Assembly (NCBI RefSeq): GCF_018614575.1
Contig: NZ_JAGGOJ010000013.1
Coordinates: 186,001-250,000 of the forward strand
DNA length: 64,000 nt
Direction: 5' to 3'
Origin: Streptomyces sp. ISL-10
GTDB taxonomy: Bacteria > Actinomycetota > Actinomycetes > Streptomycetales > Streptomycetaceae
Shown one piece after another: positions 25,282 through 33,125 of this stretch. The notes under the pieces are model-generated. The model saw only the letters and a program-made list of their open reading frames with translations, searched no databases and was not told the DNA's origin. Position 1 is the first letter of the stretch. Each line of letters begins with the position of its first letter. The translations under genes and the position numbers were made by a program.

Positions 25282-25737
25282 TCAGATCCCAGGCGCACTT
25301 CCCAGACTGCGACGCGCGCCCCGGTGCGCCCCCTCCGGCGTACGGGCCCGTCGGCCACCCTGTGATGCGCCGCTCCGGGCGCGGGCGTGCGCCGCCACGC
25401 GCTCCGAGTGGCGCAGCAGCACCCGGCACGCGGTCGTCATGGCCGCCAGGCCGAGCGCGGCGGCCGCCGCCCCGCCGGCGGACGTGCCGTAGACCACGAG
25501 CACGACCGGGACCAGCAGGCAGGTGAACGCGGCCCAGCGCACGACGTCGGTCGCCGCGTCGGCGCCGCCGGCCGCAGGGCCGGGGGAGGAGGGCGCGGCC
25601 GTCGGGGCGGCACAGCCGGAGGTCGCGGGGGCAGCGGCGTACTCGGCGGGAACGGCGGCCGGTCGCGCGGCCCGGCGCCCTCCGCGCCGCAGGGCAGAGG
25701 GGTGCGCGGGGGGAGAGGCGGGCGGACGTGCGGACAC
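25282..25737 (-). CDS. Small membrane protein upstream of adpA
   Basis: A 151-aa protein with a disordered Ala/Pro-rich N-terminus (about 1-55), two hydrophobic helices (about 60-110: WAAFTCLLVPVVLVVYG, AAAAALGLAAMTTACRVLL) and an Arg/Gly-rich C-terminal tail (GGRRARTPEGAHRGARR). GTG 25737 is chosen because GAGGAG lies six bases before it; upstream in-frame ATG positions lack such a site. Function is unknown. It lies on the same strand upstream of adpA and divergent from the stress-protein gene. Confidence 0.7.
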   Translation of the reverse strand: MSARPPASPPAHPSALRRGGRRAARPAAVPAEYAAAPATSGCAAPTAAPSSPGPAAGGADAATDVVRWAAFTCLLVPVVLVVYGTSAGGAAAAALGLAAMTTACRVLLRHSERVAAHARARSGASQGGRRARTPEGAHRGARRSLGSAPGI

Positions 25738-26067
25738 TCGGGGCTCCTCGGACGCGACGGGGCGATCTGGGTCTGTCCGGCGGATCTGGCCGGACCCCCC
25801 GGCCAACGACAAGCGCGGTCATCCGGTCACTGTGCGCAGCGAAAGACGGCTGTAGTGGCCAACCGGCATTGCCATAGAGGAGCGGCCTGGGGCATGCTCC
25901 CTGGAACGCCTTGCAGGGCACCGCGGGGCCTGGGCAGGAGAGGAGTGCCGCCGTACCCTTGGGGGTATGGGCTTGGGAAGACGATTCCCGGACACGGCTC
26001 CACAACCACCCCAACTGACGCACTTCTCAGACTCCCTCCCAAGAGGACGTTCTTCGCCGAGACATCG
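25738..26067. other. Divergent intergenic region (330 bp)
   Basis: This region separates the small membrane protein gene from the universal stress protein gene and must contain both promoters. An open frame runs in from 25967 (ATGGGCTTGG) into the stress-protein gene, but its sequence is not protein-like. I see no clear operator or hairpin. Confidence 0.4.
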
Positions 26068-26589
26068 ATGGCCGGTCACGAATTCCCTGATCCCGCGGAC
26101 CGCAAGCAGGTAGCCGATCCACTGTCGGACCTGCGGGCGGCCGAAGAGGCATGCCATTCCTGCGATCCCGCTTTCCGGCACGGAGTCGTCGTCGGATTCG
26201 ACGGGTCGACCTCCAGCGAGCGGGCGCTCGCCTATGCCATCGGAATGGCCCGCAGGTCGGGCTCCGGCCTGATCATCGTCCACGTCGCCAACAGGCTGCC
26301 CACCACGGTCTGGGCCGGCTGCGAGCCGCCCGTCTTCGTGGACGTCCCCGACCACCGCACCGAGGTGCTGGGCCTGGAGCTGGCCTGCGCGGACTACCTG
26401 ATCGAGGTCCCGTGGATCCTGGTCGAGCGCGGCGGCGACATCTGTCATGAACTGGAAGAGGTCGGCCGTGAGTACTCGGCCGACGCGATCGTGGTCGGCT
26501 CCACGCATGGTCTCGTCGGCCGGATCTTCGGTTCGGTCGCAGGGCGGCTGGCCCGCCGCGCGCAGCGCCCGGTGATCGTCATCCCGTAG
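26068..26589 (+). CDS. Universal stress protein (UspA family)
   Basis: A 173-aa single-domain Usp protein. The core starts HGVVVGFDGSTSSERALAYA (about 33-52), the ATP-type loop region, and ends with ADAIVVGSTHG and GSVAGRLARRAQRPVIVIP. The latter keeps the G-x2-G-x9-GS/T-like nucleotide-binding pattern. Proteins of this type help cells under hypoxia or stationary-phase stress; the specific role is unknown. ATG 26068 is chosen because homologous-looking sequence starts at MAGHEF. It is followed by a long degenerate repeat tract. Confidence 0.88.
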   Translation: MAGHEFPDPADRKQVADPLSDLRAAEEACHSCDPAFRHGVVVGFDGSTSSERALAYAIGMARRSGSGLIIVHVANRLPTTVWAGCEPPVFVDVPDHRTEVLGLELACADYLIEVPWILVERGGDICHELEEVGREYSADAIVVGSTHGLVGRIFGSVAGRLARRAQRPVIVIP

Positions 26590-27160
26590 CCCCCGCCGGG
26601 CGTTCTGCCGTGACTCGGTGCGCGCGTGCTTCCGACGCGGCCGCACCCGTACGTTCTTACCGTGGCCCATGCCGGGCGCTCCACCGTGGCCCGGGCCGGG
26701 CGCTTCGCCCGTAGGCCCGTACCGGCACGTCCTGCCGTTGCCCGGTCGCGCGTTCCACCGCCCCGTACCGGCGTTCAGTAGTGGCCCCGTGCGGGCGTGT
26801 GTTCCGCCCGCAGGCCCGCGCGGGCGTTCCATCGCAGCCCTGCGCCGGGCGCTCCACCGCAGCCCAGTACCGGCGTTCAGTATCGGTCCTGCGCGGGCGG
26901 GCGTTCCCCCCGGTGGCCCGCGCCGCACGTTCCGCCCTGGCCCCTGCCGGGTGCTCCCTCTGTAGGTCCGTACCGGCGCGTTCCGCCCCGGCCCCGCGCG
27001 GGCGTTCCACGCGGGCTCACGCCGCACTTCCGCCCCGGCCCCGCGCGGGCGTTCAACCGCAGCCCCCGCGCGCCGGGCGCTCCATCGTCGCCCCGCCGGG
27101 CGTCCCGCGCGTCACTTCCGGCTCCCTGTTCCGCAGGTGTCTCCGCAGGTGACCCGTCAT
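26590..27160. repeat. Degenerate tandem repeat of about 30 bp
   Basis: The stretch is built of imperfect units around GCCCGxRCGGGCGTTCC, spaced about 30 bp apart, in which GCGCGGGCGTTC and TACCGGCGTTC recur many times. Because the period is ten codons, long Arg/Pro/Gly open frames exist on both strands, but they have no start signals or domains. It occupies the gap between the Usp gene and the gene at 27303, whose promoter must lie in the last 140 bp. Confidence 0.7.
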
Positions 27161-27302
27161 CAACTTCCCCTCACCGCACGGGAATCTACCCGTCCGTAGC
27201 AGGTGGATTGTGCGCTTGTGAAGGGTACATAACGGTCGCTGGGTCCGCAGCACAGGGCAGCACCACTGCAGCACAACTGCACAGACAGGAAGGGAGCCCG
27301 CC

Positions 27303-27875
27303 GTGGACAACGGAGTCTCTGCGGGAAGCGCCGGATCGACCAACACCCTCGGCCGTCTCGCGCTCGGACTGACCCTGCTGGCGTTCGGCGTCGGCAACAC
27401 CCAAGTGATCGACAACGTCACCGCGGCCGATGCCGCGGCCCTCGCCACCTGGGTCGGCGGCGTCGCACTCTTCGTCGTCGGACTGCTCGCGTACCGGGCG
27501 GGCGACAGCGGTTCGGGCACGGCCTTCGCCGGTCTCGGAGCGTTCTGGTTCACCTGGGGCACCAGTGTGGGCAGCGAGGCCTCGGCCGAGGCGGCCGGTC
27601 TGTTCCTGCTGCTGTGGGCGCTGCTCGCGCTGACGCTGACGGCTGCTTCCGCCGGCAGTGGGGTCTTCGGCCAGGGCGTGTACGGCCTGTTGTGCCTGTC
27701 GTTGCTGCTCGGTGGCATAGGCGCCTTCGCGGGCAGTGCAGGGCTCGCCAAGGCGGGCGGCTGGCTCGGCGCGGTCGCGGGTCTCGTCGCGTGGTACGGG
27801 GCGACGGCGGCGCTCGCCAAGTGGCCCACGTTCAGCGGACGTGCTGCCGGCCGGGGAGTGACGGCCACCGGCTGA
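27303..27875 (+). CDS. GPR1/FUN34/YaaH-family acetate/succinate transporter-like protein
   Basis: A 190-aa membrane protein with six hydrophobic helices (for example ALGLTLLAFGVGNTQVI, GLFLLLWALLALTLTAAS, GLLCLSLLLGGIGAFAG). The size and six-helix layout fit the GPR1/FUN34/YaaH family of monocarboxylate/succinate channels; the NPxG-type signature is not well conserved, so substrate is uncertain. GTG 27303 follows AGGAAGGGAG. It is convergent with glmS and they share a terminator. Confidence 0.75.
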   Translation: MDNGVSAGSAGSTNTLGRLALGLTLLAFGVGNTQVIDNVTAADAAALATWVGGVALFVVGLLAYRAGDSGSGTAFAGLGAFWFTWGTSVGSEASAEAAGLFLLLWALLALTLTAASAGSGVFGQGVYGLLCLSLLLGGIGAFAGSAGLAKAGGWLGAVAGLVAWYGATAALAKWPTFSGRAAGRGVTATG

Positions 27876-27953
27876 GCGGCCGGCGGGGCTCCGTGTGACA
27901 CGGCCCCCGCGAAGAGGCCGGCGTGACGGGTTGCGCGCCGGCCGGCACCGAAG

Positions 27954-27992
27954 AACGCCCCCTGTGTGCTGGTGGCACACACAGGGGGCGTT
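27954..27992. terminator. Bidirectional terminator between the transporter gene and glmS
   Basis: AACGCCCCCTGTGTG (27954-27968) pairs perfectly with its complement at 27978-27992 across a 9-nt loop and ends in TT. It lies between two convergent genes. Confidence 0.85.
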
Positions 27993-28031
27993 TCCGTGCC
28001 GCCGGGCGGCGAACGGCCAACTGCCGGTCGA

Positions 28032-29849
28032 CTACTCGACGGTGACGGACTTGGCGAGGTTGCGCGGCTTGTCGATGTCCCGGCCGAGCGCCAGCGCCGT
28101 GTGGTAGGCGAGGAGCTGGAGCGGGATGCCCATCAGGATCGGGTCGAGCTCGTCCTCGTTCTTCGGCACGACGATCGTGTGGTCGGCCTTCTCCTGCTCG
28201 CGGTGGGCGACGGCCAGTATGCGGCCGGAGCGGGCCTTGATCTCCTCCAGCGCGGCGCGGTTCTTCTCCAGCAGCTCGTCGTCGGGCACGATCGCGACCG
28301 TCGGCAGCGCGGGCTCGATCAGCGCGAGCGGGCCGTGCTTGAGCTCGGAGGCGGGGTAGGCCTCGGCGTGGATGTAGGAGATCTCCTTGAGCTTCAGGGA
28401 GGCCTCCAGGGCCACCGGGTAGCCGCGCACCCGGCCGATGAACATCATCGACTTGGCGTCGGCGTAGCTCTCGGCCAGCTTCTTGATCTCGTCCTCGGAC
28501 TCGAGGATCTCGCTGATCTGCGCGGGCAGCTTGCGCAGGCCCTCGATGATCCGCTTGCCCTCGGCGACGGACAGGTCGCGGATGCGGCCCAGGTGCAGCG
28601 CGAGCAGGGCGAAGGCCACGACCGTGTTGGTGAAGCACTTGGTGGAGACGACGCAGACCTCGGGGCCCGCGTGGACGTACGTGCCGCCGTCGGCCTCGCG
28701 GGCGATCGCCGAACCGACGACGTTCACGACGCCGAGGACGCGGGCGCCCTTGCGCTTGAGCTCGTGGACGGCGGCGAGCACGTCGTACGTCTCACCGGAC
28801 TGCGAGACGGCGATGTAGAGGGTGTCGGGGTCCACGACCGGGTTGCGGTAGCGGAACTCCGAGGCCGGCTCGGCGTCCGCCGGGATACGGGCGAGGGACT
28901 CGATCAGTCCGGCGCCGATCAGGCCCGCGTGGTACGAGGTGCCGCAGCCGAGGATCTTCACGCGGCGGATGCCGCGCGCCTCGCGAGCGTCCAGGTTCAG
29001 GCCGCCGAGGTGCACCGTGTTGAAGCGGTCGTCGATCCGGCCGCGCAGCACGCGGTCGACCGCGTCGGGCTGCTCGGAGATCTCCTTGTGCATGTACGTG
29101 TCGTGGCCGCCCATGTCGTACGACTCGGCCTCCCACTCCACGGTGGTCGGCGTCGCGGTCGTACGGGAGCCCTCGGTGGTGTACGTGCGGAAGTCGTCCG
29201 CCTTGAGGGTGGCCATCTCGCCGTCGTCGAGGGTGACGACCTGGCGGGTGTGGGCGACGAGCGCGGCGACGTCGGAGGCGACGAACATCTCCTTCTCGCC
29301 GATGCCGAGGACGACCGGGGAGCCGTTGCGGGCCACCACGATGCGGTCGGGGAAGTCGGCGTGCATGACGGCGATGCCGTACGTGCCCTCGATCAGCTTC
29401 AGCGCCTGGCGGACCTTCTCCTCCAGGCTCTCGGCCTGGGAGCGCGCGATGAGGTGGGTGAGGACCTCGGTGTCGGTCTCCGAGGCGAAGACGACGCCGT
29501 CGGCCTCCAGCTTGGCGCGCAGCTCGGCGGCGTTGTCGATGATGCCGTTGTGGACGAGCGCGACCTGGTTGTCGGGTGACAGGTGGGGGTGCGCGTTCTC
29601 GTCGCTCGGGGCGCCGTGCGTGGCCCAGCGGGTGTGGGCGATGCCGGTGGTGCCGGCGAAGCGCTTGGGGACACGGGCCTCCAGGTCGCGGACACGGCCC
29701 TTGGCCTTCACCATCTTCAGGGCCGCGGCCTTGGGGCTGTTGATCACCACGCCCGCCGAGTCGTATCCCCGGTACTCCAGCCGCTGCAGGCCCTCCAGCA
29801 GCAGCGGAGCCACATCACGCTTGCCGATGTAACCGACAATTCCGCACAT
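28032..29849 (-). CDS. glmS: Glutamine-fructose-6-phosphate aminotransferase (isomerising)
   Basis: A 605-aa enzyme making glucosamine-6-phosphate from fructose-6-phosphate and glutamine, the first step to UDP-GlcNAc and cell wall. Cys2 in MCGIVGYIGKR is the glutaminase nucleophile. The GATase domain spans about 1-220, with HTRWATHG (about 71-78) and HNGIIDN (about 95-101). Two SIS sugar-binding domains follow (about 285-420 with GCGTSYHAG and SQSGET; about 455-590). The C-terminus DKPRNLAKSVTVE is the conserved active-site tail. The locus also contains a GH20 hexosaminidase, an amino-sugar theme. ATG 29849. Confidence 0.97.
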   Translation of the reverse strand: MCGIVGYIGKRDVAPLLLEGLQRLEYRGYDSAGVVINSPKAAALKMVKAKGRVRDLEARVPKRFAGTTGIAHTRWATHGAPSDENAHPHLSPDNQVALVHNGIIDNAAELRAKLEADGVVFASETDTEVLTHLIARSQAESLEEKVRQALKLIEGTYGIAVMHADFPDRIVVARNGSPVVLGIGEKEMFVASDVAALVAHTRQVVTLDDGEMATLKADDFRTYTTEGSRTTATPTTVEWEAESYDMGGHDTYMHKEISEQPDAVDRVLRGRIDDRFNTVHLGGLNLDAREARGIRRVKILGCGTSYHAGLIGAGLIESLARIPADAEPASEFRYRNPVVDPDTLYIAVSQSGETYDVLAAVHELKRKGARVLGVVNVVGSAIAREADGGTYVHAGPEVCVVSTKCFTNTVVAFALLALHLGRIRDLSVAEGKRIIEGLRKLPAQISEILESEDEIKKLAESYADAKSMMFIGRVRGYPVALEASLKLKEISYIHAEAYPASELKHGPLALIEPALPTVAIVPDDELLEKNRAALEEIKARSGRILAVAHREQEKADHTIVVPKNEDELDPILMGIPLQLLAYHTALALGRDIDKPRNLAKSVTVE

Positions 29850-29902
29850 AAAGTCTTGCCCCTCCGTAGATGCAGGTGTGTGCCCGGTGTGACGGCCGGC
29901 CG

Positions 29903-30217
29903 TCAGCCGTAGACCATGCGGCGCAGCTGGCGGAGCGAGAGCTCCGGCGGCGCCACGGCGCGGTGCGGCAGCTCGGCCGCGATGCGCTCGAAGATGTCGG
30001 CGTTCACGGCGCCGCCGGACTGAAGCTCACGGTGGCGCCGGCGAACGAATTCCTCGGTCGTCTCGTCGAAGTACGCCAGCACGTCGAGCACCACCCGGAC
30101 CGCTTCACCGCGCTGGAGCGCGGTGCTGCGCACCAGATGGTCGACGAGGTCGTCGTGGGACGACAGGCGTTGTTCGAGCACCCGTAGATATTGAGGGGTG
30201 GAGGAGTCGCTTTGCAA
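29903..30217 (-). CDS. Conserved small actinobacterial protein upstream of glmS
   Basis: A 104-aa soluble, helical protein: SSTPQYLRVLEQRLSSHDDL, ETTEEFVRRRHRELQ and PPELSLRQLRRMVYG. No domain is named, though the sequence looks strongly conserved. TTG 30217 is chosen because the conserved part begins just after it and AGGA lies 4 nt upstream; longer in-frame starts would cover a hairpin. It is transcribed toward glmS, with a gap of 53 bp, so they may form an operon. Confidence 0.75.
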   Translation of the reverse strand: MQSDSSTPQYLRVLEQRLSSHDDLVDHLVRSTALQRGEAVRVVLDVLAYFDETTEEFVRRRHRELQSGGAVNADIFERIAAELPHRAVAPPELSLRQLRRMVYG

Positions 30218-30220
30218 GAA

Positions 30221-30242
30221 TCCTGCCCGATTCCGGGCAGGA
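30221..30242 (-). promoter_or_regulatory. Hairpin covering the ribosome binding site of the 104-aa gene
   Basis: TCCTGCCC (30221-30228) and GGGCAGGA (30235-30242) are perfect 8-bp arms with a 6-nt loop, just upstream of the TTG start at 30217. On the minus-strand mRNA the AGGA of the ribosome binding site lies in the second arm, so folding could block translation. It could equally be a plain attenuator-like stem. Confidence 0.4.
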
Positions 30243-30352
30243 GGCCGCATGTGTGGCACCGCGCCGCCCTCAAAGTGTGCCATCGAACACCGGGGCCCAT
30301 CATTCCGGATGATTTCTGCCGAGAAGGGATTCTTCCCGTCGCTGGACGAGTA

Positions 30353-30368
30353 AGTGGTCTACACCTTG
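30353..30368 (+). promoter_or_regulatory. DasR-type operator (dre) before the hexosaminidase gene
   Basis: AGTGGTCTACACCTTG matches the known dre consensus core TGGTCTAGACCA with two central-right deviations. It lies 82 bp upstream of the GTG start of the GH20 gene. DasR is the GlcNAc-responsive GntR repressor of Streptomyces, so induction by amino sugars is expected. Confidence 0.7.
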
Positions 30369-30449
30369 ACCGCAGTTGAGGTGCGAGGTACGCATGGTGA
30401 CAGTCCGGTTGCTCTGCGCACAGTCGAGACCCCCGTCGAAGGGACCCCT

Positions 30450-32069
30450 GTGAGTCAGCCCAGACCGATTCCCCGACTGCTCGGTTCGCTGTTGCTTCTC
30501 GCGGCCGCCACCTTGTCGGGCGTCGTGGCCTCCGGGCTCGCGGCCACGCCCGCCCAGGCCGCCGAGCCCCCCGTCCGCCCGCTCGGCCAGACCGTTCCCG
30601 TCCCCGCCTCCGTCGTGCCCGGCGGTGCGCCCTTCACGCTCACCCCCGAGACCCGTATCCGCACCGACAGCTCCGGTGAGGTGCGCGCCATCGGCGACCG
30701 CCTCGCCGAGGTGCTGCGCCCCTCCACCGGCTACGCGCTGCCCGTCACCGACCGTCCCTCACCCGGTGCCATCAGGCTGCGGCTGAGCGGAAAGGACAGC
30801 GCGCTCGGCGAGGAGGGCTACCGGCTGCAGTCCTCGCGCGGCTCGCTCACCATCACCGCCCACCGCCCCGCGGGCCTCTTCCGTGGCGTGCAGACCCTGC
30901 GCCAGCTGCTGCCGTCGCGGGTGGAGGAGGACACCCGCCAGCCCGGTCCCTGGCAGGTCGCGGGCGGCACGATCACCGACAGCCCGCGCTTCGCCCACCG
31001 CGGCGCCATGCTCGACGTCTCACGGCACTTCCTCACCGTGGACCAGGTCAAGCGCTACCTCGACCACATCTCCCTCTACAAGATCAACAAGCTCCATCTC
31101 CATCTCTCCGACGACCAGGGCTGGCGCATCGCCATCGACTCCTGGCCGCGGCTGGCCACCTACGGCGGCTCCACCCAGGTCGGCGGCGGCCCGGGCGGCT
31201 ACTACACGAAGGCCCAGTACAAGGAGATCGTGCGCTACGCGGCCGCTCGCCATGTCGAGGTCGTGCCGGAGATCGACATGCCGGGCCACACCAACGCGGC
31301 CCTGGCCTCGTACGCCGAGCTCAACTGCGACGGCGTGGCACCGCCCCTCTACACGGGCACGGCGGTCGGCTTCAGCTCCCTGTGCGTGCCGAAGGCCGTC
31401 ACCTACGACTTCGTGGACGACGTCATCCGGGAGATCGCCGCGCTCACGCCCGGCAGGTACATCCACATCGGCGGGGACGAGGCGCACTCCACCAGTCGCG
31501 CCGACTACGTGGCGTTCATGAACCGCGTCCAGCCGATCGTGGCCACGTACGGCAAGACCGTCATCGGCTGGCACCAGCTGACCGGCGCCACCCCGGCCGA
31601 GGGTGCGATCGCCCAGTACTGGGGCCTGGACGGCACCAGCCAGGCCGAGAAGGAGCAGGTCGCCAGGGCCGCGCAGAACGGCACCCGGCTGATCCTGTCG
31701 CCCGCCGACCGGATCTACCTCGACATGAAGTACAACAAGGACACCGAGCTGGGCCTGTCCTGGGCCGGCTACGTCGAGGTCCGGCGCTCCTACGACTGGG
31801 ACCCGGGCGCCTACCTGCCCGGCGCACCCGCGAGCGCGATCGCGGGTGTCGAGGCGCCGCTGTGGACGGAGACCATCTCCAGCAACGAACACATCGACCA
31901 CATGGCGTTCCCGCGCCTGCCCGGTGTCGCCGAACTCGGCTGGTCCCCCGCGGCGACGCACGACTGGGAGGACTACAAGGTCCGGCTCGCGGCGCAGGGC
32001 CCCCGGATGGAAGCGCTCGGCATCGACTACTACCGCTCGGCGCAGGTTCCCTGGCCTGCGACACAGTGA
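30450..32069 (+). CDS. Secreted beta-N-acetylhexosaminidase (GH20)
   Basis: A 539-aa exported enzyme releasing terminal GlcNAc from chito-oligosaccharides. The signal peptide runs about 1-38 (LLGSLLLLAAATLSGVVASG, then TPAQAAE). An N-terminal GH20b-like domain (about 45-165) precedes the GH20 barrel. The barrel has KINKLHLHLSDDQGWRI, EVVPEIDMPGHTNA and the catalytic pair D343-E344 in HIGGDEAH, with APLWTET near the C-terminus. GTG 30450 follows GAAGGG. With the upstream dre-like site and glmS next door, it fits GlcNAc-controlled chitin use. In S. coelicolor the equivalent gene (recalled as SCO2786) is followed by desD-A, which are missing here. Confidence 0.95.
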   Translation: MSQPRPIPRLLGSLLLLAAATLSGVVASGLAATPAQAAEPPVRPLGQTVPVPASVVPGGAPFTLTPETRIRTDSSGEVRAIGDRLAEVLRPSTGYALPVTDRPSPGAIRLRLSGKDSALGEEGYRLQSSRGSLTITAHRPAGLFRGVQTLRQLLPSRVEEDTRQPGPWQVAGGTITDSPRFAHRGAMLDVSRHFLTVDQVKRYLDHISLYKINKLHLHLSDDQGWRIAIDSWPRLATYGGSTQVGGGPGGYYTKAQYKEIVRYAAARHVEVVPEIDMPGHTNAALASYAELNCDGVAPPLYTGTAVGFSSLCVPKAVTYDFVDDVIREIAALTPGRYIHIGGDEAHSTSRADYVAFMNRVQPIVATYGKTVIGWHQLTGATPAEGAIAQYWGLDGTSQAEKEQVARAAQNGTRLILSPADRIYLDMKYNKDTELGLSWAGYVEVRRSYDWDPGAYLPGAPASAIAGVEAPLWTETISSNEHIDHMAFPRLPGVAELGWSPAATHDWEDYKVRLAAQGPRMEALGIDYYRSAQVPWPATQ

Positions 32070-32078
32070 CCTGATGAC

Positions 32079-32110
32079 GGGCGCCCCGTGGGACCGCCCT
32101 CGGGGCGCCC
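32079..32110. terminator. Terminator between the convergent hexosaminidase and desF genes
   Basis: GGGCGCCCCG (32079-32088) pairs with CGGGGCGCCC (32101-32110) around a 12-nt loop, 10 bp beyond the hexosaminidase stop, and is followed by GTTTT. It lies at the edge of the 211-bp gap that replaces desABCD. Confidence 0.8.
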
Positions 32111-32280
32111 GCCGTTTTCAGGGGCCGGATCAGTGCCCGGCGCTTCCCGGCGGGGGGGCTCCACTCCTCAATCGCCGGAGGGGCTTGAATGGGCGAACCG
32201 CGCCGTCGGGTTCCCCAGCGTGCCCGACGAACCACAGCGCGGTGGACGCGGCCGATGCGGCCCGTGGAGTCGATTGGCGC

Positions 32281-33123
32281 CTACGCGGAATCGGGCTGCT
32301 CGCGCAGACCGTCCTCGCTCAGGCCCTGCTTCCAGTAGCCGACGAACGTCACCCGCCGACGATCCAGCCCGCGCTCGTTCACCAGGTGGCGCCGCAGGGA
32401 CTTCACGCTGCCCGACTCGCCCGCGAGCCACGCGTACGCAGCGCCCTCGGGCAACTCTGCGGCGGCGACGGACTCCAGGGCGGGCGGAGCGTTCTCCTCC
32501 CGCACCAGCCAGGTGATGTCGGCGTCCGCGTCGGTGGCGAGCGGCATACGGTCGCCCGCATGCGCCACCTCCAGCCACACCTTGGCCTTCATGCCCTTCG
32601 GCAGCCACTCCAGGATCGCCGCGGCGGCCGGCAGTGCCGTCTCGTCGCCCCAGACGAGCACCCAGTCGGTGTCCTCGGGCGGCCGGCACCGTACCGCCGT
32701 GTTGTCCGCGACGGCCGGTCCGAGCACCATCACACGGTGGCCGGGCTCGGCCGCGAGGGCCCAGCGGCACGCCGGACCCCCGTCCTCGTGGACGACGAAG
32801 TCGATGTCGATCTCGCCTGCCTCCGCGCGCTGTTCGCGGACGGTGTACGAGCGCATCACGGCCCGCACGTCGTCGGGCAGCGCCCGCCACGCGGCGAAGA
32901 TCGCGCTGCCGTCACCCGCGTCGACCGGGACGACGGGCGCATCCTGGCCGGGATGGGGAAGGAAGAGCGAGAGCGACTGGTCGCGGCCGCCGGCCATGAA
33001 ACCGCTCAGAGGGCCGTCGGCTCCGGTGAAGGTGACCCGGACGAACGACGGGCCGAGCCGCCGGGTCCGTGCGACGGACAGGTCGAAGAAGCGGAAGGGG
33101 GCGGGCTCGGCCTGCGCCGTCAT
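32281..33123 (-). CDS. desF: DesF-like siderophore-interacting protein (ferric-siderophore reductase)
   Basis: A 280-aa cytoplasmic flavoprotein of the SIP/ViuB family that reduces imported ferric siderophore. The FAD-binding barrel holds SFVRVTFTG (about 25-33), MRSYTVREQR (about 90-99; the RxYTxR FAD signature) and DIDFVVHEDGGPACRWA. The NAD(P)H part has VLVWGDETALPAAAAI and AYAWLAGESGSVKSLRRHL. ATG 33123 begins 2 bp after the desE stop, so the two are cotranscribed and share the iron box upstream of desE. The symbol follows gene order and family; the substrate is presumably ferrioxamine. Confidence 0.88.
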   Translation of the reverse strand: MTAQAEPAPFRFFDLSVARTRRLGPSFVRVTFTGADGPLSGFMAGGRDQSLSLFLPHPGQDAPVVPVDAGDGSAIFAAWRALPDDVRAVMRSYTVREQRAEAGEIDIDFVVHEDGGPACRWALAAEPGHRVMVLGPAVADNTAVRCRPPEDTDWVLVWGDETALPAAAAILEWLPKGMKAKVWLEVAHAGDRMPLATDADADITWLVREENAPPALESVAAAELPEGAAYAWLAGESGSVKSLRRHLVNERGLDRRRVTFVGYWKQGLSEDGLREQPDSA

Positions 33124-33125
33124 CG

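Noticed and set aside
25819..27027. A 402-codon minus-strand frame through the 30-bp repeat tract and the stress-protein gene
   Set aside because: The sequence is a low-complexity by-product of the repeat plus antisense of the Usp gene.
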